Source: Rheinheimera sp.
GTDB lineage: Bacteria > Pseudomonadota > Gammaproteobacteria > Enterobacterales > Alteromonadaceae
Direction of reading: 5' to 3'
Assembly (NCBI GenBank): GCA_003543135.1
Contig: DPJG01000006.1
Location: 62,001-126,000 of the forward strand
DNA length: 64,000 nt
The translations under genes were made by a program, and so were the position numbers. The notes below the pieces were generated by a model. The model did not search any database. It saw nothing but the letters and a program-made list of their open reading frames with translations, and was not told where the DNA came from. Below, piece by piece: positions 52,954-60,977 of this stretch (the stretch's first letter is position 1; each line of letters opens with the position of its first letter).

Positions 52954-53844
52954 CTATTTTTTATTTGCGCTGAGCCGATTAAACAGCTCGACGGGATCAA
53001 GTGAGTTCGGATCCAGCGCTGCACGGCCGGCACCTTTTCGCGGAATGGCAGCGTGATCTGAAAGGGATGACTTCACCGAAACTGCAGGCTTGGTAGCTCT
53101 GCCGGTGGCTGTTTTAAAAAGGGTTAATAACGCAGCGTTATCGTCAGCACTGATGCTGCCGTACATGGCCTGAACACCGGCAGGCTGAGTGCTTACCCAC
53201 TGTGAAAATGCCGGGTCAGCTGCAATTTCCTTAAAGTCAGGATGCTGCTGCGCGAGCCGGTCGAGTTCACTTTGGATAAACTGTTCTTGCTGCTGTTGTT
53301 CCTGCTGCTGCCTCATCTGACGAAGAGGTTCCAGCTCGCGCTGGATCAGCTGCTGCGTTTGCGCCTGTGAATCGAGCAAGGCTTGGGCAACCTCCGGCCA
53401 TTCGGCTTTCAATTCATCAAAGGTTTTACCTTTGAGATCTGCAGCTGTTGGCATGTCGCCTGAACCTTCTTTGCCAGTAGCTTTTTCACGTGCAGCCAGT
53501 TGCTGTTGCAGCTCTTGGGTTTTGCGGTTCAGCGCCGCCACCCGACCTGCGTTTGCCCTGTGGTCAGCTTCAAGCTTCTGTGCGTTTTGTTTCAGCGCCA
53601 AATGCTCATTTCGAAGTGCTTCAGGTACGGACAACCACGGGTCTTCTTCAGCCTGGCCTTGGCTGTTACTGGCCGTGTCATCACCTTCAGGTTCGCTGGC
53701 ATCGTCGCCTGGAGCCTGTTCTTGCTTATCTGCATCGATATCGGAGTCCTTGGAGTCCGGTGATTCGTGCATTTTGGCAAACAGGCTTACAGCTTCATCA
53801 TCGATATCATCGATGGCTGCGGTGTTGTGGTTTACATCGCTCAT
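52954..53844 (-). CDS. Capsid scaffolding protein
   Basis: 296 residues, acidic and helical. The first 75 residues are Asp/Ser-rich; 85-200 is a Gln/Glu-rich coiled coil (QTQQLIQRELEPLRQMRQQQ); the C-terminus is basic (GAGRAALDPNSLDPVELFNR), like scaffold tails that bind the capsid. Position right before the capsid gene fits. Confidence 0.8.
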   Translation of the reverse strand: MSDVNHNTAAIDDIDDEAVSLFAKMHESPDSKDSDIDADKQEQAPGDDASEPEGDDTASNSQGQAEEDPWLSVPEALRNEHLALKQNAQKLEADHRANAGRVAALNRKTQELQQQLAAREKATGKEGSGDMPTAADLKGKTFDELKAEWPEVAQALLDSQAQTQQLIQRELEPLRQMRQQQEQQQQEQFIQSELDRLAQQHPDFKEIAADPAFSQWVSTQPAGVQAMYGSISADDNAALLTLFKTATGRATKPAVSVKSSLSDHAAIPRKGAGRAALDPNSLDPVELFNRLSANKK

Positions 53845-53887
53845 GGGTTTCTCTCGGTTGAGTGCGACCTAAATCGCAGTCATAAAA

Positions 53888-53909
53888 AACCCACGGCTAA
53901 GCGTGGGTT
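53888..53909 (-). terminator. Intrinsic terminator before the scaffold gene
   Basis: Arms AACCCACG / CGTGGGTT with a 6-base loop and TTTTTT on the minus strand, between the 67-residue gene and the scaffold gene. Confidence 0.8.
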
Positions 53910-53930
53910 CGTGGGCCAGTGAGTAATCTC

Positions 53931-54134
53931 TTACTCAGTAGCGGATTCTGTGTTGTCGTGAAGCCTTGGGAATGCATCCAGTAATTCATCTATCTGGAGG
54001 ATGCGCCCGCGCAAAATTGCTGTTTCGGCTTCTGTTGTTCGTTGGTCAATCAGAGATTCGATGTGAGAAGCCCGGTCTTTTTCGAGCTTCTTTTTCATCA
54101 CTAACCATGCTTGAGAGTGAACGATTGACGTCAT
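53931..54134 (-). CDS. Small phage head-region protein, unknown
   Basis: 67 residues, helical and charged (MKKKLEKDRASHIESLIDQR, then AILRGRILQIDELLDAFPRL). Starts with a 4-base overlap with the portal stop and is followed by a terminator. No family recognised. Confidence 0.6.
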   Translation of the reverse strand: MTSIVHSQAWLVMKKKLEKDRASHIESLIDQRTTEAETAILRGRILQIDELLDAFPRLHDNTESATE

Positions 54135-56365
54135 GCTTGTGCAAGTCCGAAATTAGCAGTCATACCTGCCTGGAGTTTAATTTGCACTTCGGCCATAAAG
54201 GTTTGCCAGTCCTGATCTAACTTCGCCTGGTTCTTTTTCAGCTCAGTCATCAGCTTTTCCGTGTTGAGCTTGTCGTTCTGTGCGAGCTTCATCATCTCAA
54301 TGCGCTCTCGTGAAGCATTGGCCTGCATGTCAGCACCAATTTGTTGCAGCTTAATCTGGTTAGATGCTGCCGCTTGTTGCGCTTCGTTCTGCGCATTGAA
54401 CTGGGCCAATTTCATTTCAAATTCTTGCTTGGCTTTTTGCTGTTCAGCGCGCAGTTGTTCAATTTGAACCGACGGATCTTGCGGCTGATTTTCTTGGTCC
54501 TTCTGCATTTTTTCCTGATAGGCTCGCAGCTCATCATCAGTTGGCAGTAATGTCGAAGGCAGGCTTTGCGTTTTCGCCCACTGACGCAAAATTTCAGCAG
54601 ACTTGATTTGCAGCACCGGAGTAAACACCGGGTTATTACCAATAACTGCAAGGAAGTTGGTCAGCGCTTGAGCCTGAGTTTCTTTCACCAGTAACGCGCT
54701 GGTACCACGAGCATCAACCTGATAGTCACCTTTGATTTCGGTTTTCTCTGAGTGCTCCATGTTGTAATGGTAAAAGTCTTTGATGAGTGGCGATGTAATG
54801 TTGTCATCCCAAGCCTTCACCTGGCGACGACGAACTGTATTGGCCGCATTCATCAACATAGACATGCCACCCAGAGTTTGGGTACTTTGCCCTTGCTCAC
54901 CCTGCCCCAGCATTGGAATGCCGGACACTTCATCAAACAGCACTCGTGCAGTCTGATACACAGCTGCCAGCTCAGTCAGATGGTTACTGAATTCAAAGGT
55001 GCTGAATGCTTCTTTGATATCGCGGACTGACTTTTTGACATGCCAAACTTTGAATGGCTCGATTTGCCAGCTGCCATTTTCTGGATCAATCAAATCTTTG
55101 TTGATGCCGATTTGCGGGCCGGCTGTGATTGCACCATTGTCCAGCATCATGCGCCAGACTGAGTTGATCACCGCTTGTTCATCACGAACCATGCGCGGTA
55201 CACCATAGCCAAAAATACTGCTATCGTCCGGCTCCCAGTTGAACACACGGTACGGCAAGTAGCCTTCATGCTCCATCAACTGAGTGCGAGCGCCCAGCAC
55301 AACGCCGCCACAATAAAACACAGTGGCAATAACATCTTGTCCAGCAAGCGCAGCCAGTTCTTTTGGATCTTCTGGTGTGTCGATGACCTTAAGTGCCATC
55401 AACACATCCATGCTGATTGGGCCGTGGTATTCCCACGTTTCATAGCGAGTGTCGTTCAGCGTGTCGGATAGGCCGGCAAGCTGACGAACATCGTCCTGAT
55501 AAACGCTGGTGTGCTGTGTCTGCTCAGCTTTGAGATTAAGGATCCGATTGATTTGCTCGACAGGAAAGCCGCGGCGCTGGCTCAAACCCTTTATTTGCTG
55601 GCGACTCATGTAGCGCCGTTCAAACACGAACTCAGCTTCTGCAATGCAGCTGGCTGACATATCCGGAAAGAAGTCCCAGGGGCGAACTACTTCAACTGCT
55701 GGTGTGAATGATTCCTTCATTTCCATGGCAAACTGGCCTGGCGCCACTTCGACATAGGCTTTGTCCATCTTACCGACAACAACCGGACCTTTGATAATGC
55801 CAGTACCAATCACACATGCATCATGGATAACCTGACGCGCCTTAGCGTTGTATTGGCATTCAACTAACTGATCATCAATTTCCTTTTCCATGGCCTCACT
55901 GCGTTCTTGCAGTAATGCCATTTTACGGGCAGCCAGATCACCTTCAGTGATGATGTTGCCTTCGGCGTCCTTATACTGCTGGCCATCAACCAAAGCAGGC
56001 TCTTTGCTATTGAGCACCTTGCTGATTTCCGGCACTGGTGTTGGTTTGATGCCGTAGTTCTTGTCGTCGTTGGGAAACAACAGGTCGATGATTTGTGATT
56101 CAGCTGTGTTGGTTTTAGCGCGGGTCAGTTTGATGAATGGGCTTGAGCGCTTAGCTTCCTCTCGCTGCTTTACAACGCCAGCATCATAAATGCCATGATA
56201 GTTGCGAAGGTCTTCCACCATGCGAGTGTCGATACCACCACGATCATAAATCGTGTCTGACAGCTTGCGCTCCAGCTCTTGAGCCAATTGGTCCAGCGGA
56301 CTGTGCTCATTGTACTCGTGGCCGTAATCCTTAGGACCTGGCTTTAAGTTTGGCTTGTCAGACAT
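54131..56365 (-). CDS. Portal protein (P22-like)
   Basis: 744 residues. Forms the dodecameric DNA entry ring. N-terminal part with KRSSPFIKLTRAKTNTAESQIIDLLFPND; a conserved ARQVIHDACVIGTGIIKGPVV block; then the wing and stem; the C-terminal ~150 residues are a Gln/Lys-rich coiled coil (EQLRAEQQKAKQEFEMKLAQ) that could form a barrel. Size is within the range of P22- and 933W-type portals. Ends one base before the terminase start. Confidence 0.88.
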   Translation of the reverse strand: MSDKPNLKPGPKDYGHEYNEHSPLDQLAQELERKLSDTIYDRGGIDTRMVEDLRNYHGIYDAGVVKQREEAKRSSPFIKLTRAKTNTAESQIIDLLFPNDDKNYGIKPTPVPEISKVLNSKEPALVDGQQYKDAEGNIITEGDLAARKMALLQERSEAMEKEIDDQLVECQYNAKARQVIHDACVIGTGIIKGPVVVGKMDKAYVEVAPGQFAMEMKESFTPAVEVVRPWDFFPDMSASCIAEAEFVFERRYMSRQQIKGLSQRRGFPVEQINRILNLKAEQTQHTSVYQDDVRQLAGLSDTLNDTRYETWEYHGPISMDVLMALKVIDTPEDPKELAALAGQDVIATVFYCGGVVLGARTQLMEHEGYLPYRVFNWEPDDSSIFGYGVPRMVRDEQAVINSVWRMMLDNGAITAGPQIGINKDLIDPENGSWQIEPFKVWHVKKSVRDIKEAFSTFEFSNHLTELAAVYQTARVLFDEVSGIPMLGQGEQGQSTQTLGGMSMLMNAANTVRRRQVKAWDDNITSPLIKDFYHYNMEHSEKTEIKGDYQVDARGTSALLVKETQAQALTNFLAVIGNNPVFTPVLQIKSAEILRQWAKTQSLPSTLLPTDDELRAYQEKMQKDQENQPQDPSVQIEQLRAEQQKAKQEFEMKLAQFNAQNEAQQAAASNQIKLQQIGADMQANASRERIEMMKLAQNDKLNTEKLMTELKKNQAKLDQDWQTFMAEVQIKLQAGMTANFGLAQA

Positions 56366-57868
56366 TTAATACCCTGTGGTTTGATCTTTAATTAAGTGGG
56401 AGCGATTGCTTCGCTCAGAGTCGTGGCGGTCACGCCATGAATGGTCAATCTCACCCTGCGCACCTTGCGCCAGGTACTGGACGGCATCGTGCGGGTGACT
56501 GAAGCTGTTTTTATCTGCGGTTTCTGTGTACTTCTCACCGCTGGTGTTTATGCGCCGGAAGCAGTAACCGCCGTTAAATCCTTTGCGTAATACCTTGCAT
56601 TCAGGGCTCAGCTCGAAAGCTGGCTGCCCATCAATGTCATTGGTCAGGAAGTAGTTCACGGCTTCCCATCGGCGCTCTGGTAAGTTGCTGGCCGTGGGGT
56701 AAGCATCCATTTTGTATTCATCAATCAGGATGCCAATGGGACTGTTCTCATCGTTGCCTGATTTGGCTATGCCGGCCGGATCTCCGAACACCTGAATGGA
56801 CTTAAGCGGGAACTGTGCGTACCGGCTTTTAAGTGCTGGTAGCACCGCTTCATCCATAAACTTTCGGATACCCATCCCAGTAGCAATGATTTCCTCTATC
56901 ACCCTGAGCTTGCCGTTTGGCATCAGCTGGCCAATAGCACACGCCGGAGTGCGACCGAAGTCGAACCCCATCATTAAGTTTTGATGCTTGGGAATAGCTA
57001 CCAGTGGATGTTTTGCAACATGGCGCAGGTCATTCCACAGGCCACCATAAATTGGTTTGCCGGTGCTAACGTTCCCGTAAAGGTTTGCCAGGTTGACGCG
57101 GATCCAGTCGTCCTTTTTGCCCTGCACCTGACGGATGTAGTAACCATCAGGCAAGTTGCATAAGTTCTCAGCGTCAGGGTTTTCCAGCCAGATTGATTTT
57201 CTGGTAGAGCCTGAGCCAACAACCTTTTCAATTACACCACCAGGTTGTTGCAGGAACGTCCAACCTTCGGGCTTTATTTCTTCTGCAAGTTCGTAGTACC
57301 AGTGGTCAGTATCTGGCGCGTTGGTATCACCAATCATGCCGTGCCAACTGGGGCCGCCATCAGCAGCCGAAGGGTAACGGCCATGCCGGCCGTCACACAT
57401 ATCGACGATGGCCTTGCTGAGCTCTTTAACCTCGTTGAGCCAAAAACCGGTAACCTGCAGGCCCCGAAGCTTACGAACTGAATCCGGCCTATCCAATGCC
57501 AGAAACACAACCTCAGCCACAACACGGGTTCCATCCGGCAAATCAAAGTCCAGATGATGCGTTGGCGGAAAGTCCTGATTAAACCTGCCGAGGCTTATTT
57601 CTTCGTTGTGGTAAAGGTCGCACCAATCCTTGATGGTGGTTCCTTTTAAGTCCGGATAAGTATTCCGAACTGCAACCCAGCGACTTCGGCGAATGTCGCT
57701 CTTATTGGGCTTCTGCTCACAAATCTGGTCAAACACGCGCATGGCTGAGCCATACGTTTTGCCCGAACCGATTGGCCCCATGATGAAAGTGTTGCGACCA
57801 CGCGCGCGCATGTATTGCTCAAGGACCTTGCCTTGCGCTGCGATGTGGAACTCATAAGTCTGCTGCAC
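56366..57868 (-). CDS. terL: Terminase large subunit
   Basis: 500 residues. The N-terminal ATPase has Walker A GPIGSGKTYG at 31-40, the catalytic Glu in GFWLNEVKEL, and motif III region; the C-terminal RNase-H-like nuclease opens with LMMGFDFGRTPACAIGQ and has VFGDPAGIAKSGNDE. The start is a GTG (57868) 2 bases after the TerS stop. It pumps and cuts phage DNA. Confidence 0.93.
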   Translation of the reverse strand: MQQTYEFHIAAQGKVLEQYMRARGRNTFIMGPIGSGKTYGSAMRVFDQICEQKPNKSDIRRSRWVAVRNTYPDLKGTTIKDWCDLYHNEEISLGRFNQDFPPTHHLDFDLPDGTRVVAEVVFLALDRPDSVRKLRGLQVTGFWLNEVKELSKAIVDMCDGRHGRYPSAADGGPSWHGMIGDTNAPDTDHWYYELAEEIKPEGWTFLQQPGGVIEKVVGSGSTRKSIWLENPDAENLCNLPDGYYIRQVQGKKDDWIRVNLANLYGNVSTGKPIYGGLWNDLRHVAKHPLVAIPKHQNLMMGFDFGRTPACAIGQLMPNGKLRVIEEIIATGMGIRKFMDEAVLPALKSRYAQFPLKSIQVFGDPAGIAKSGNDENSPIGILIDEYKMDAYPTASNLPERRWEAVNYFLTNDIDGQPAFELSPECKVLRKGFNGGYCFRRINTSGEKYTETADKNSFSHPHDAVQYLAQGAQGEIDHSWRDRHDSERSNRSHLIKDQTTGY

Positions 57869-57870
57869 AC

Positions 57871-58422
57871 TTAGTCAGTGGCCTCCGGCTTTTTACGTCC
57901 GGTCATATCCTTGACGTAAACCATTGGCCGGTCACTGACTTCAATTTTGTCAGTCCACATTTTCAAGTGTTTGCCGAGCAATTCGAGTGAGCCTTTCTTA
58001 TCAGCAAACTTAAATTTCTTGGCAACGACCCGAGTCTGGCCATCGTTTTCTATTTCAATAACGTCCATACCGACGAGGGCTGCAGCTGTGTCGTCGTCCA
58101 GTTCGTGCAACGGCTTTAAGGTGCCATCAGCATTGAAGCACTTGCGGATGTCGGCAAAGCCAAGGCGAGATACTTCGAGCAAAACCCGCTCAACCGTAAC
58201 TTCAAGTTTTGCCAATGTCTTACCCATCACCCGGTCAACCTCCACTTTGATACGAGGGTTGGCCAGCATGCGTGACGCCTGTACATTGGCCGCCCTTGGC
58301 GAGTACCCCGCACTGATTGCGGCTTCAGTACCGTTATTGCCATTGCTGCAGTAGTGATAGATAAACAGGATTTCGCGCTCGCTGAAGTCCCCTGTCACGG
58401 CTGATTGTTTACGAACTGGCAT
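57871..58422 (-). CDS. terS: Terminase small subunit
   Basis: 183 residues of the Terminase_2 family: ILFIYHYCSNGNNGTEAAIS, AGYSPRAANVQASRMLANPR (helix-turn-helix) and IKVEVDRVMGKT. It recognises phage DNA for packaging and lies immediately upstream of TerL, with a 3-base gap. Confidence 0.9.
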   Translation of the reverse strand: MPVRKQSAVTGDFSEREILFIYHYCSNGNNGTEAAISAGYSPRAANVQASRMLANPRIKVEVDRVMGKTLAKLEVTVERVLLEVSRLGFADIRKCFNADGTLKPLHELDDDTAAALVGMDVIEIENDGQTRVVAKKFKFADKKGSLELLGKHLKMWTDKIEVSDRPMVYVKDMTGRKKPEATD

Positions 58423-58423
58423 A

Positions 58424-58879
58424 TCAGCCTTGCACCACTACATAAACCCAACCAGCCACAGCAATGATGCCAATAACCACCGGCACCAAGATTGAGCCGA
58501 GGATTTTGCGGAACCAGTACTGCTGGGTTTTACGGTTTTCTTCAAGCGCATTCACGACTGAGCGCAAATCCCCCACTACATTTTCCAGTGATTCGAACTT
58601 TGAATGCAGAGACTTCAGCTGCTCACCCTGGGTGGCAATTTCTTTTGATGTTTTTGTTTCCAGCTGCAATACCTTCTCTTCGTACCGCACAGATGACATG
58701 GCAAGGTTGTGCACTGCACCTGCCAATTTATCGATACTGCTTTCCAGTTGCAGCTGGCGCTCAGCACCGGCGCGGATACCATCCAGTATCAGATCTAATT
58801 TTGCTGTTGAGCTTGGTGTGCGAACTCCGCCTCTGCGGCTTCGCGCCACTGCTGAATCCTGATTAGTGCCTGATGACAT
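58424..58879 (-). CDS. Coiled-coil protein with C-terminal membrane anchor (holin or XhlA-like candidate)
   Basis: 151 residues. Long coiled coil at about 28-115 (LQLESSIDKLAGAVHNLAMS, LETKTSKEIATQGEQLKSLH), and one hydrophobic helix at about 124-145 (ILGSILVPVVIGIIAVAGWV). This layout resembles XhlA/hemolysin-type lysis accessory proteins. It overlaps Rz1 by 85 bases, so the true start could be further in. No other holin candidate with several helices is seen in the lysis cassette, making it a holin or pinholin candidate. Confidence 0.55.
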   Translation of the reverse strand: MSSGTNQDSAVARSRRGGVRTPSSTAKLDLILDGIRAGAERQLQLESSIDKLAGAVHNLAMSSVRYEEKVLQLETKTSKEIATQGEQLKSLHSKFESLENVVGDLRSVVNALEENRKTQQYWFRKILGSILVPVVIGIIAVAGWVYVVVQG

Positions 58880-59100
58880 AGCTTGATATCCGTAATGAGT
58901 TGCAGGGTGTACCGGTGATGGTCGAGGTTGGTGTTGCCGTTAAATGGTCGTAGCGGACAACCAGAGACCGTCATGTTTGAAGGCGGCAGGACGTAAACTG
59001 GTTGTTTGACTGTGACCGTTCTGACTTCGACTGGCGTCGTTGAGCAGCCGAAGAGCATCATCAGGCAAAGCAGTAGCAGTCCAGGTGCGAGTCGGTTCAT
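58795..59100 (-). CDS. Outer-membrane spanin subunit Rz1 (lipoprotein)
   Basis: 101 residues from ATG 59100. Lipoprotein signal with lipobox LLLCLMMLFGC-S and mature Cys near residue 18. The rest is Pro-rich (KQPVYVLPPSNM), typical of Rz1. Its first 161 bases overlap the end of the Rz gene in another frame, the hallmark Rz/Rz1 layout. With Rz it disrupts the outer membrane after endolysin. Confidence 0.88.
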   Translation of the reverse strand: MNRLAPGLLLLCLMMLFGCSTTPVEVRTVTVKQPVYVLPPSNMTVSGCPLRPFNGNTNLDHHRYTLQLITDIKLCHQALIRIQQWREAAEAEFAHQAQQQN

Positions 59101-59434
59101 GTTCAGATACCTGCAGTTTATTGGAGTTGGCTTGCCAGTCGTTACCTGTGTCGGTGATGGCAATGGTTTGTCGTTCGTGCTCAGAGTTGATGGCGGCAAC
59201 CAGCTCTGCCTGCGACTTCATGGTTTCAACTTCAGTGCCGAGGTAAGCGACTTCAGATGCCAGGCCATCGATTTCCAGTTTCTGGTTTGCGATGGTGGAT
59301 TGCTGCAGTTTGATAGCATTATCTGCCGTCTGCAGATTAAAGGTTTGGTAGCCGGCGAACAGGCCGCATGCAACGATGGCTAGCGCCATTACATGCAGCA
59401 GGCCGATTTTCAACTTACTGGTAAGCATCTTCAT
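58940..59434 (-). CDS. Inner-membrane spanin subunit Rz
   Basis: 164 residues. Starts with ATG overlapping the endolysin stop (ATGA). N-terminal signal anchor at about 12-28 (LHVMALAIVACGLFAGY), then a periplasmic coiled coil (TIANQKLEIDGLASEVAYLG) typical of i-spanins. Overlaps Rz1 as described. Confidence 0.88.
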   Translation of the reverse strand: MKMLTSKLKIGLLHVMALAIVACGLFAGYQTFNLQTADNAIKLQQSTIANQKLEIDGLASEVAYLGTEVETMKSQAELVAAINSEHERQTIAITDTGNDWQANSNKLQVSEHEPTRTWTATALPDDALRLLNDASRSQNGHSQTTSLRPAAFKHDGLWLSATTI

Positions 59435-59961
59435 TTTGTTAAGTCCTTAAGGCACACCTTTCGCTCTTTTGCCCGGCGTGTGCGAAGTCCGGCAGATTCT
59501 TTCCCGTCGATTTTTATCCAGGCGAGCAATTGATCACAGGCCTTCAGCCGCTGACCGGAATTGAGCAATGAAAGCATTGTTGAAGGCTTCCCATTACGAA
59601 GCACAGCAAAACCGTCTCGCCCGCGGTTGGCGCCATCCTTGCGCCCATAACCTACGTTGTAGATAAAGCTGAGATAAGCAGCATGCTCACCTTCCGAAAG
59701 CGGAACCTTAACAACTGAGCGCAGTTGCCGGTCATGCTTGTGCAAATCAGCAACGAGCTGGTTAAGGCATTCTTCTTCAGTAAACGTCTGCCCCATTCTT
59801 AGCTCTGGCCCTGTGTGGCCAAAGCAGCTGGTAAGAATGCGAGCTGGATCCAGATAGACTTTCCGGACTTCGCCTTCACTGGGGACAATCAAAAACGCAG
59901 CCGAAAGAGACAGCGCACCAGTAATGCCCAGCGCTGCGAGTTTCTTTTGGATTGGGTTCAT
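59431..59961 (-). CDS. Endolysin, GH24 lysozyme with signal-anchor (SAR) N-terminus
   Basis: 176 residues. A weakly hydrophobic, Gly/Ala/Ser-rich segment at about 10-26 (LGITGALSLSAAFLIVP) is a SAR-type anchor. The catalytic Glu lies in VPSEGEVRKVYLDP and the Asp in the same stretch, followed by the Thr-containing ILTSCFGHTGPEL; this is the E-8-D-5-T pattern of P21/Lyz-type enzymes. Also contains AYLSFIYNVGYG. A SAR enzyme is released from the membrane when a pinholin depolarises it. Confidence 0.9.
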   Translation of the reverse strand: MNPIQKKLAALGITGALSLSAAFLIVPSEGEVRKVYLDPARILTSCFGHTGPELRMGQTFTEEECLNQLVADLHKHDRQLRSVVKVPLSEGEHAAYLSFIYNVGYGRKDGANRGRDGFAVLRNGKPSTMLSLLNSGQRLKACDQLLAWIKIDGKESAGLRTRRAKERKVCLKDLTK

Positions 59962-59963
59962 TG

Positions 59964-60443
59964 TTAATCGACGATGTACCAGTCAGTGGCCAGCATATCG
60001 GTTTGGCTGGCAAGCCAAGGGACCGTCGAATTCTGAACTGTTCTGATTGCTAAAAACGGCACCAATTTGCAGTTATCATTCTTGCCATTGGTATAAGTCC
60101 AGTAATCACCACTGCCCGGCATGCCGATGCCAAAGATGTATTGACCAGGACCATTCCAGCCAGAGCGAGAAACGTACTTACCAGCTTTAATGGCATTCAG
60201 CGCCATCCCAAAGTCCATACCAGAGGTCGGCTGATATGCGCGCTCGAAAACATCTTTCGGTGACCAGCTGATGTAGCCGGCAAAGTCTGGGTGATTAGGT
60301 TTGCCGCCATCCAGATACTCAACAAGGTAGCCTGGCGTGTGTGGTTCCTGACCTTCTGGCAGCTTCCACCCTTGCAGGTTGTTGTACTGGCCCAGCGGCA
60401 TTGGAACCGCCTTGATTAATTTAGTGCCAATGTATAAATCCAT
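59964..60443 (-). CDS. Two-domain protein: N-terminal phage domain plus C-terminal DUF2829/Tad2-like domain
   Basis: 159 residues from ATG 60443 (AAGGCGG upstream); a longer frame to 60500 lacks support. Residues 1-74 (MDLYIGTKLIKAVPMPLGQY, then GYLVEYLDGGKPNHPDF and GYISWSPKDVFERAY) form a domain I have seen next to DUF2829 in phages. Residues 77-159 match DUF2829: DFGMALNAIKAGKYVSRSGW, NGPGQYIFGI, and VPWLASQTDMLATDWYIVD. Tad2, an inhibitor of the Thoeris defence that binds its signal nucleotide, belongs to DUF2829. Anti-Thoeris activity here is inferred. Confidence 0.78.
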   Translation of the reverse strand: MDLYIGTKLIKAVPMPLGQYNNLQGWKLPEGQEPHTPGYLVEYLDGGKPNHPDFAGYISWSPKDVFERAYQPTSGMDFGMALNAIKAGKYVSRSGWNGPGQYIFGIGMPGSGDYWTYTNGKNDNCKLVPFLAIRTVQNSTVPWLASQTDMLATDWYIVD

Positions 60444-60445
60444 GA

Positions 60446-60790
60446 TCACGCCGCCTTTGCAGCAAACTGCTGCGCCAGTGAATAACCTTCCAGCTCCCAC
60501 AGCTTGTTGCGAGCCGACTCTGCCGCTTTTTCGATGGCGTACTTAGCTCCCAGCTCAGCATTGAAGTTGCGTGGGTCAACGCAAGCAGTGAACTCATTGG
60601 CCAGTGTGAACTTAACTGCACCAACCTGAAGAATGGCAGTGGCAATTGTGGTTGTGGTACCTGGCACAACGTGAGTGCTGAATGTCACTTGCTGCATCAG
60701 CTCATCAATCCGGCCAGCGGTTACTTTGGGATATACAGAGCCAGCTGCTTCAAAGTCAGCCTGCATTTTGTGGTCGTTGTGCTTGGTCAT
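60446..60790 (-). CDS. Phage protein of the N4 gp49/Sf6 gene 66 family
   Basis: 114 residues from ATG 60790, which follows GAGG. The core VTAGRIDELMQQVTFSTHVV, VGAVKFTLANEFTACVDPRNFNAELG and YAIEKAAESARNKLWELEGY matches this family, known from many phages without a fixed role. Its stop is close to the start of the Tad2-like gene. Located at the head of the lysis cassette after a terminator. Confidence 0.8.
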   Translation of the reverse strand: MTKHNDHKMQADFEAAGSVYPKVTAGRIDELMQQVTFSTHVVPGTTTTIATAILQVGAVKFTLANEFTACVDPRNFNAELGAKYAIEKAAESARNKLWELEGYSLAQQFAAKAA

Positions 60791-60819
60791 ACTCGCCTCT
60801 GAATCGCGCAAACAAAAAA

Positions 60820-60843
60820 GCCCCAGCTGAAAACCAGTGGGGC
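60820..60843 (-). terminator. Intrinsic terminator before the gene-66-like gene
   Basis: Six-bp GC-rich stem GCCCCA / TGGGGC around a 12-base loop, with TTTTTTG on the minus strand. It lies in the 5' untranslated region of the lysis cassette. Confidence 0.7.
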
Positions 60844-60887
60844 GGAGATAGTGCACGCTAATTAAAACAACGGAGTTAAAAACAAAA

Positions 60888-60908
60888 AACCCAGCGCTTG
60901 GCTGGGTT
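60888..60908 (-). terminator. Intrinsic terminator after the membrane coiled-coil gene
   Basis: Arms AACCCAGC / GCTGGGTT with a 5-base loop and a TTTTTTG tail on the minus strand, 70 bases past the stop at 60978. Confidence 0.85.
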
Positions 60909-60977
60909 CAGGATTAGCTGGGCAGGAAATGCTCAGCTTGGGAAATAGTAAGCTATTTTTGGTTGATGTCAACTGGC

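Noticed and set aside
53432-53872. Two overlapping plus-strand ORFs over the scaffold gene
   Set aside because: Antisense shadows of a repetitive Gln/Glu/Ala-coding region with no start signal.
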